From assembly GCA_019113455.1 (NCBI GenBank), contig DXHG01000129.1, positions 1 through 6,594 of the forward strand: a DNA stretch of 6,594 nt, read 5' to 3'. How positions within the stretch are numbered: position 1 is the stretch's first letter; every line of letters starts with the position of its first letter. The DNA is from Candidatus Treponema faecavium (GTDB lineage: Bacteria; Spirochaetota; Spirochaetia; Treponematales; Treponemataceae). This document shows positions 1 to 5,051 of this stretch, piece after piece. The notes under the pieces were generated by a model, which made no database searches, was not told the DNA's origin, and saw nothing but the letters and a program-made list of their open reading frames with translations. The position numbers were made by a program, and so were the translations under genes.

Positions 1-1148
1 CCGTCAGGAGAGGCTGCGGGACGCCGGGCAGGCTGCGGAATCGGCACCTGATGAAACGACGCCGCCGTAACCGGCGTCGCAGACGAAGCTTCGTAGACGA
101 CGGAGCGGCTTTGGCCTGTATCCTGTATCTCAAACCACACAAGCGCGCGCGCCGGTCCTGTCCAGAACACCGACACGGCAGTTACAAACATATCGGCATC
201 GAGCGAGAACGTGTGCGCCCGCAGCTTTGACTGCATCGGTTCTCCGGCAGAAAGCCGGTAATATGCCATATGCCGTTTTTCGCTGACGATGACGAGCGCA
301 GACATATCAGCCGAAATGCTGAACATATCCTGTTTGCAGCTGAACGCCTGCGGAAGCCGCCCGATAATCGTGCCGGCTTCCGCAAACGGAAAATACAGCG
401 CGCGCGTGTACAGTTCATGCGCGGAAATATGGTATATCAGCTCGCGGTCTATGTATATTAAATCTGATGCAGAAGCCCACTGCACGGCAGAAATACTGCC
501 GCGTCCGATGCGGCGGAACTGTTCTTCCGGCTGCACCGCGCTGAACGCCGTCTCCGGCGAAGAAAAAAAGAGCGCGCCGTCATGCTCGTATATCAGCACG
601 CTGCTGTCTGGAGACCAGCGCACCGGCACCGTATCGAGGCAGTACGCGGCGCCGTCAGCCAACACCACGGAAGACCCGGTATCGGCAGACACCAAAAGCA
701 GTTCGCCGTACACGGCGCCCGTCCGCCTGATATAACAGTACCATCTGCCGTCAGGGCTCACCGCATACGGCGCGGCACAGCCTGTTTTTGCAGAAAGAGA
801 GGGCGCCCGTTCGGAACCGAACGGATACAGCCGTTCCGTCTTACACGTATCATCGATTATATTGTAGCGGGCGCTGCCGTATCTGTTCCGTATTTGCAGA
901 ATTGAACCTTCCGACAGCAGTTCCATCGATTCGGGATACCATGTCAGCACCTGCGCCGTCCGTTCTTCATCGCTGAGATTGACGGCGCACAGCGCTGTAT
1001 ATGACGGCTCGCCCGAAAACTCTGACGTGATGCCGAACAGCACCGTATCATCCTCAGCGACGGCAGGCTCGGTAAAAGTGATTTCAGCGGCGGCAAACCA
1101 TGCGCATACTGCTGCGGATAAAGCACAGAGCATATATTTAGCGTTCAT
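1..1148 (-). CDS. Exported beta-propeller-like (TolB/PD40-type) protein, C-terminus cut by window edge
   Basis: An uninterrupted reading frame of 382 codons plus 2 nt starts at ATG 1148-1146 and leaves the window at base 1. The N-terminus is a typical signal peptide: Lys4, a hydrophobic stretch at about 5-18, then AWFAAA before Glu22, where type I cleavage is likely. The mature part has short repeats of the PD40/WD40-like kind, 'SPDG' at 131-134 followed by aromatic strands, 'WSPDSS' at 178-183, and 'ISADMSALVI' at about 278-287, so a periplasmic or surface beta-propeller is the best guess. The region around 368-378 is proline-rich, like a linker. Cys15 is preceded by Ala-Ala-Val, a poor lipobox, so I do not call a lipoprotein. 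A GGAG sits 7 nt before the ATG, and the start overlaps the upstream zinc-ribbon gene by 11 nt, implying translational coupling. Function is unknown; TolB-like or NHL-like proteins of spirochaetes are the nearest idea. The reading frame is certain, the fold moderately likely. Confidence 0.8.
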   Translation of the reverse strand, partial: MNAKYMLCALSAAVCAWFAAAEITFTEPAVAEDDTVLFGITSEFSGEPSYTALCAVNLSDEERTAQVLTWYPESMELLSEGSILQIRNRYGSARYNIIDDTCKTERLYPFGSERAPSLSAKTGCAAPYAVSPDGRWYCYIRRTGAVYGELLLVSADTGSSVVLADGAAYCLDTVPVRWSPDSSVLIYEHDGALFFSSPETAFSAVQPEEQFRRIGRGSISAVQWASASDLIYIDRELIYHISAHELYTRALYFPFAEAGTIIGRLPQAFSCKQDMFSISADMSALVIVSEKRHMAYYRLSAGEPMQSKLRAHTFSLDADMFVTAVSVFWTGPARALVWFEIQDTGQSRSVVYEASSATPVTAASFHQVPIPQPARRPAASPD

Positions 1149-1392
1149 TTTTTTTCTCCGATGCAGTAATCAGCCGCGAGAGCTCTGCCTCCAAATCGTT
1201 CAGTTCATGCTCAAGTTTTGATATTCTGTTCGTCCGCTCACGTATGCGCAGATGCTCTATTCTGCTGAAAACAGCTTCGATAACCTGCTCCGGAACAATG
1301 ACCTGCAGCTGTTCGCAGCCGCACCAGGGACAAAACAGAAACTCGGAATTGATACTTCGTCCGCAGCCGCGGCATACGCAGACAGACTGCAT
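1138..1392 (-). CDS. Small zinc-ribbon protein with C-terminal coiled coil
   Basis: This is an 84-residue protein. Two cysteine pairs near the N-terminus, C7-x2-C10 and C21-x2-C24 (CRGC and CPWC, with further Cys5 and Cys26), form a classic zinc-ribbon knuckle pair. Residues about 40-76 are a charged, leucine/isoleucine-spaced helix (RIEHL, RISKLEHEL, LEAELSRLI) that should form a coiled coil, followed by a Lys/Glu-rich tail. No signal peptide is present, so it should be cytoplasmic. The start at 1392 is chosen because GGGAGG precedes it by 4 nt. An in-frame ATG at 1452 would add 20 residues but has no ribosome binding site and abuts the preceding gene's stop codon. The gene follows the M23 peptidase gene after 61 nt and overlaps the exported propeller gene by 11 nt. 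The family is not recognised. A protein- or nucleic-acid-binding adaptor role is only inference. Confidence 0.82.
   Translation of the reverse strand: MQSVCVCRGCGRSINSEFLFCPWCGCEQLQVIVPEQVIEAVFSRIEHLRIRERTNRISKLEHELNDLEAELSRLITASEKKNER
1156..1159 (-). promoter_or_regulatory. Ribosome binding site of the propeller-like gene, next to an A8 run
   Basis: The minus strand reads GGAG followed by seven A residues and then ATG. The eighth A of the run is the first base of the start codon at 1148. The site lies inside the last codons of the upstream zinc-ribbon gene. It supports the chosen start and coupled translation. Confidence 0.7.
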
Positions 1393-1396
1393 GAAT

Positions 1397-1402
1397 CCTC
1401 CC
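1397..1402 (-). promoter_or_regulatory. Strong Shine-Dalgarno site deciding the zinc-ribbon start
   Basis: The minus strand reads GGGAGG, then ATTC, then ATG at 1392. It is the best ribosome binding site in the window. It selects the 84-residue form over the 104-residue form starting at 1452. Confidence 0.8.
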
Positions 1403-1412
1403 AAAAGGCAGT

Positions 1413-1466
1413 AGTATACAACAGCAATGCCGCTTTGATTATACCGGAACACGCTACTTGAGTACA
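1413..1466 (-). promoter_or_regulatory. Candidate promoter for the zinc-ribbon/propeller pair
   Basis: The 61-nt gap after the M23 stop contains a perfect TATAAT on the minus strand (1443 to 1438), about 45 nt before the zinc-ribbon ATG. A second -10-like TATACT lies at 1418 to 1413. The -35 matches are poor: TGTACT, 17 bp upstream of the first box (1466 to 1461), matches three of six positions. It may provide a secondary start inside an otherwise continuous leftward operon. No terminator-like hairpin separates this pair from the M23 gene. Confidence 0.35.
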
Positions 1467-2629
1467 GACAAGGGGTCTATCAGTTTGCCGTTTTTATACA
1501 CCGTAAAATGCAGATGCGGCCCCGTTGAATAGCCGGTCGAGCCGACAAGACCGATCTGTTCGCCCTGCGCGACACGCTGCCCGACGCTCACCGGCGCCTT
1601 GCGCAGCATATGCGCATACAGCGTCTGATAGCCGTTTTCGTGATTGATAATGACATAGTTGCCGTATACGTTCGTAAAGCCGACGGCGGCTATTTTGCCG
1701 CTCATCGCCGCGTATATCGGCGTACCCGCCGACACAGCCATATCGACGCCTGTATGCGAAGACGCAACTCCGGTAAACGGATCGGCGCGGCGTCCGAAAT
1801 ACGAACTGATCCGGTATGCGGCTGAAAGCGGCTGCGCAAACAGTTCGCCGAGCGCCTTGCGCAGCGCCGTGCTGTCCATGACCGCCCCGGGAATAAACAG
1901 CCGCTGACCGTCAGAAAGCTCCGCGGCTGCAAGGTCGTTTACATCAAGGATATCTTCAACCGGCACGCCGTACCGCGCAGAAATACCGGCAAGGGAATCG
2001 TCGGCAGACGCGACATGCAGCACGCCGTCCATGGAAGGAACAGTCAGCAGCTGCCCTGAACGCAGCAGCCGCGTATTGTCTATCTCGTTTACCGAAATAA
2101 GCGTCGAAATATTTTTCAGCCCGAACCGGTATGTGATGCCGGAAATCGTGTCTCCTGACACGACACGGTACTGCGAATATGAAACCGGTTCGGTATATAC
2201 CGGTTTCAGCGTATCACGCATGTCTTCAGGAATCGCCTCGCTGCCGGCGTGTTCCACCATGGACACCACAAAATCAGACATCGCCATGTTGAGCGTTTCA
2301 AGCTCTGCGGGCGGCAGATATGCCAGCTCCACAACGGGGGCAGTCCGCGACAGGTAAGAAATCAGCAGAATACCGGCACCGCATACGCACAGCGCGCCGT
2401 ACATAATGCACAGCGGACGGCGCAGTGTCTTCAGACATTTCCGTATCATACGGAAGGCGCTTTCGGACTGACCGGCGGCAAGCGGGCGCGCGGCGTCGTA
2501 CAGCGAGCCCGCCGCCGCATCGCCGGCAGCCGCTTTTACCGCATACGCGGAAGACGCGGCGCGCGCAGACGAGTGTTTCGCAGCACACGCAGGCGCAGGA
2601 CACGGTGTGTAATAGCTGATGATTTCCAT
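1454..2629 (-). CDS. Membrane-anchored LysM/M23 (LytM-type) peptidoglycan endopeptidase
   Basis: A 391-residue protein. Residues 1-70 are an Ala-rich, then basic cytoplasmic tail. Residues about 74-93 are a single membrane segment, placing the rest in the periplasm. Two LysM domains follow (about 154-198 and 204-247; 'VVSGDTISGI' and the closing 'LLTVP' and 'LFIP' strands mark them), binding glycan chains. The M23 catalytic domain spans about 270-391. All zinc and catalytic residues are visible: H292-x3-D296, H340 in YAHM, and H372-L-H374. It should therefore be an active zinc peptidase cleaving peptide cross-links, not a degenerate EnvC/NlpD-type activator. The start at 2629 has no clear ribosome binding site. 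Downstream ATGs at codons 61 and 76 also lack one, so the length of the cytoplasmic tail is uncertain. The gene diverges from lepB and leads the leftward unit. Confidence 0.93.
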   Translation of the reverse strand: MEIISYYTPCPAPACAAKHSSARAASSAYAVKAAAGDAAAGSLYDAARPLAAGQSESAFRMIRKCLKTLRRPLCIMYGALCVCGAGILLISYLSRTAPVVELAYLPPAELETLNMAMSDFVVSMVEHAGSEAIPEDMRDTLKPVYTEPVSYSQYRVVSGDTISGITYRFGLKNISTLISVNEIDNTRLLRSGQLLTVPSMDGVLHVASADDSLAGISARYGVPVEDILDVNDLAAAELSDGQRLFIPGAVMDSTALRKALGELFAQPLSAAYRISSYFGRRADPFTGVASSHTGVDMAVSAGTPIYAAMSGKIAAVGFTNVYGNYVIINHENGYQTLYAHMLRKAPVSVGQRVAQGEQIGLVGSTGYSTGPHLHFTVYKNGKLIDPLSVLK

Positions 2630-2639
2630 GGTCTAACTA

Positions 2640-2668
2640 TCGACATAAAATAAATCAGATATTAGAAT
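2640..2668 (+). promoter_or_regulatory. Sigma70-type promoter of the lepB-ftsI-maf operon
   Basis: TCGACA (2640-2645) and TAGAAT (2663-2668) each match the -35 and -10 consensus at five of six positions and are separated by exactly 17 bp. The whole 47-bp divergent intergenic region is AT-rich. Transcription would start about 6-8 nt after the -10 box, at roughly 2674-2677, on or next to the lepB ATG at 2677. This predicts a leaderless or nearly leaderless message. The lack of any Shine-Dalgarno sequence before lepB fits. For the opposite direction I see only weak -10-like boxes (GATAGT, TAATAT, TATTTT) without good -35 partners. Confidence 0.6.
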
Positions 2669-2676
2669 AACCAGAC

Positions 2677-3186
2677 ATGTCCGATAAAAAAATATATGGC
2701 TCAAAAGGCATTTCTATTATATGCGGATTATGTATAGGCGTCATGCTCAAACTGTTCGCCGTGGACATCCTGTACGTATCGGGAGATTCCATGAGTCCGA
2801 CAATCCGCCACGGAGATATTATTTTTGTGAATAAACTTGCATACGGTCTTGTCCGCCCATTCGGTGCAGATCTCATCGCATCGTGGAGCAGCCCGTCCCC
2901 GGGCGATATTGTCATCTATATCTATAACAGCAGCGCCGTTGTCAAGCGCTGCATTGCAACAGAAGGCATGCCTCTGGATTTTTCGGCCGATTCTGGATAT
3001 AGTCTGCATATTGGCGGGCATACCATCCCGCTCGACCAGGAACAATATCATAAACTGCACACGGCATCGGTTGTCCCTGACAATATGATTTTTGCCGTCG
3101 GCGACAACTATTCCGCCTCGGTAGATTCGCGCACCTATGGATTTATCGCAGAAAACAATATTTTAGGCAAGGTCCTATGGAAATAA
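2677..3186 (+). CDS. lepB: Signal peptidase I
   Basis: A 169-residue S26 serine peptidase that removes signal peptides from exported proteins at the outer face of the inner membrane. A single N-terminal membrane anchor (about 12-34) is followed directly by the catalytic box SGDSMSP with nucleophile Ser38. The general base Lys90 lies in VVKRCIATEG. The C-terminal box runs GDN (142-144), S148, then D150-S151-R152 and YG (154-155), matching the family pattern. The protein is short, with one membrane segment and no large insert, like Gram-positive-type signal peptidases. ATG 2677 is kept as the start because the anchor would be broken by later starts. There is no ribosome binding site, and the predicted transcript begins at this codon. 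The 3' end overlaps ftsI by 10 nt. Its likely clients include the exported propeller-like protein encoded on the other strand; that link is inference. Confidence 0.95.
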   Translation: MSDKKIYGSKGISIICGLCIGVMLKLFAVDILYVSGDSMSPTIRHGDIIFVNKLAYGLVRPFGADLIASWSSPSPGDIVIYIYNSSAVVKRCIATEGMPLDFSADSGYSLHIGGHTIPLDQEQYHKLHTASVVPDNMIFAVGDNYSASVDSRTYGFIAENNILGKVLWK

Positions 3187-5051
3187 CCGATTTTATATCA
3201 AAAAAGCGCCTTGGCATCGGTCTTGCAGTTATTGCAGTTATCGTATTATACATCATAGCACACTTTATCGTTCTGGCATTCACGCCGGTAAAATATACAC
3301 TGACGCAGGGAACCGCGCTTGAACGAGGCTCCATACTTGACCGCAACGGCAAACCGCTTGCGCTGCAGGTGTCTTTTTACCATTTATTCGCCAATCCGAC
3401 GCAGATATCGGACGCAGAGCGTGTCTCAGGAATCCTGGCTCCGCTGCTTGGTATGCCGCAGGCAGAAATAGCGGAACTCTTAACAATACCTGACCGCCAG
3501 TTTGTCTATATCAAGAAAAAAATGGACGAAAGTGAGTACGACATAGTATCACGTGCCATCGATGAGCAGAAACTCACCGGTCTCAGTTTTGAACAGGTGA
3601 TGGGCCGCATGTATCCCGAAAACGCGCTTGCCTCGCAGCTTGTCGGCTTTATGGGAGACGACGGCACGGGACTTGCCGGCATTGAGTATTCGATGCAGCA
3701 TATTCTTATGCCGCAGACAGCAGAAGAACAGACCGGCATTATACACGGCAAAAACGTGTATCTGACAATCGACGCCAATTTGCAGTATAAACTTGAGCAG
3801 ATTGCCCGCGAATCGATGGCGCAGACACATGCCGAAAGCATGATGATACTTGCCGCCGAGGCGAAAACGGGCGAAATACTCTCATACATCAGCCTGCCGG
3901 CAAGCAATCTCAATACCTATCCGTCTTCATCAGCGGCAGAAAAAGCCGACCGTCCTGCGATGAGCGCCTATGAACCGGGCTCCGTGTTCAAGATATTCTC
4001 CGTCGCTTCGTTTATCGACACCAATTCCATTTCTGAAACAGACACCTTTGTCTGCGACGGCGTATACGACATACATACTACAAACGGAGAGCACGTGCGC
4101 ATTACCTGCCTTGACCATCACGGCACAGAAACGCCGCGCGACGCGCTCCGGTTCTCCTGCAACGATGCGCTCGCGCAGATGAGCGAACGCATCGATTCCG
4201 AACAATTTATCGAAAAAATACGCGCGTTCGGCTTCGGCGAGCGCACCGGCATAGAGCTTCCCGGAGAAACGCCCGGTTCTGTCAAGTCAGTCGGCGATCG
4301 TCTCTGGTCGGGGCGCTCCAAACCGACAATCTCTATCGGGCAGGAGATAAGCGTGTCAGCGCTGCAGATGATACAGGCGGCATCTGCGTTCGCAAACGCC
4401 GGCATTCCCATAAAGCCGACGGTTATTTCGCGCATTACCGATTATAACGGCAATACAGAGTACGAACACACGCCCGTATACAAAGAGCGCGTCATTTCTC
4501 CCTACACGGCAGACTACATCAGAAGCTGTATGCTCAGTACTGCCGAAAGCGGAACCGGCAGCCGCGCCGCGCGCGGAGACATCAATATCGGCGTAAAAAC
4601 AGGCACCGCACAGATGGCGGACACTGAACGCGGCGGCTACAGCGAGACGGATTTTCTGTCAAACTGTATCGCGCTCTTCCCGATAGAAGACCCGCAGATT
4701 ATTCTCTACATCGTTATCGAAAAAGCGCAGGGAGAAACCTATTCCGGCCGCATTGTAGCTCCTGTTATCGGCGAAGCGGCAGACGTTATCATAGACCACC
4801 TCGGTATTCAGCGCGGCGGCACGTCTTCTTTTGCGCACAGCGGCCTGATCACCGTGAACCGCGAACCGGAACTGACGCTTACCGATACCGTGCCTGACTT
4901 TACCGGCATGTCAAAACGCAGCGTCCTGCCGCTGCTTGAACGCGACGACATACGCGTAATCATGCACGGCGACGGCTGGGTTACCGCGCAGTCGCCCGCG
5001 CCGGGCACGCCGGTTACGGAGAACATGGTAATTGAACTCACCTTCAACTGA
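3177..5051 (+). CDS. ftsI: Class B penicillin-binding protein (FtsI/SpoVD-like transpeptidase) with PASTA domain
   Basis: A 624-residue bitopic membrane protein that cross-links peptidoglycan stem peptides in the periplasm. Residues 12-35 are the membrane anchor. The pedestal motif R50-G-S-I-L-D-R56 follows. The transpeptidase domain (about 200-540) has the complete catalytic set: Ser269-x2-Lys272 in EPGSVFK, S327-C-N329, and K474-T-G476 followed by TAQ. A single PASTA domain occupies about 572-624 (starting VPDFTGMS). This favours an FtsI/SpoVD/PBP2x-type enzyme over elongation-type MrdA, although the Ser-Cys-Asn box and the lack of dcw-cluster neighbours leave the exact paralogue open. The start is ATG 3177, overlapping lepB by 10 nt. 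AAGG lies 4 nt upstream. Its TGA overlaps the maf-like gene by 20 nt. It should be beta-lactam sensitive, with all catalytic motifs intact. Confidence 0.95.
   Translation: MEITDFISKKRLGIGLAVIAVIVLYIIAHFIVLAFTPVKYTLTQGTALERGSILDRNGKPLALQVSFYHLFANPTQISDAERVSGILAPLLGMPQAEIAELLTIPDRQFVYIKKKMDESEYDIVSRAIDEQKLTGLSFEQVMGRMYPENALASQLVGFMGDDGTGLAGIEYSMQHILMPQTAEEQTGIIHGKNVYLTIDANLQYKLEQIARESMAQTHAESMMILAAEAKTGEILSYISLPASNLNTYPSSSAAEKADRPAMSAYEPGSVFKIFSVASFIDTNSISETDTFVCDGVYDIHTTNGEHVRITCLDHHGTETPRDALRFSCNDALAQMSERIDSEQFIEKIRAFGFGERTGIELPGETPGSVKSVGDRLWSGRSKPTISIGQEISVSALQMIQAASAFANAGIPIKPTVISRITDYNGNTEYEHTPVYKERVISPYTADYIRSCMLSTAESGTGSRAARGDINIGVKTGTAQMADTERGGYSETDFLSNCIALFPIEDPQIILYIVIEKAQGETYSGRIVAPVIGEAADVIIDHLGIQRGGTSSFAHSGLITVNREPELTLTDTVPDFTGMSKRSVLPLLERDDIRVIMHGDGWVTAQSPAPGTPVTENMVIELTFN
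5018..5021 (+). promoter_or_regulatory. Ribosome binding site for the TTG start of the maf-like gene
   Basis: GGAG lies inside the end of ftsI, 10 nt before TTG 5032. The only other in-frame candidates before the conserved region are CTG 5059 and GTG 5269. The latter would delete the conserved N-terminal part. An in-frame TAA at 5029-5031 directly precedes the TTG, so the frame cannot extend further upstream. Confidence 0.6.

Noticed and set aside
270..905. Several plus-strand frames (63-148 codons) in the left 900 bases
   Set aside because: They are antisense to the continuous propeller-like gene, which has a signal peptide, a ribosome binding site and beta-propeller motifs. The antisense frames have none.
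1092..1148. Lipoprotein signal (lipobox) in the propeller-like protein
   Set aside because: The residues before Cys15 are Ala-Ala-Val. Valine directly before the cysteine is unfavourable even for relaxed spirochaete lipoboxes, and a good type I site (AAA before Glu22) follows.
1393..1452. 20-residue N-terminal extension of the zinc-ribbon protein starting at 1452
   Set aside because: It has no ribosome binding site, begins right at the M23 stop codon, and spans the TATAAT-containing gap. The start at 1392 has GGGAGG.
2249..2653. 134-codon plus-strand frame upstream of lepB
   Set aside because: It is antisense to the N-terminal part of the M23 gene, very Arg-rich and without recognisable features. 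The lepB promoter lies inside its end.
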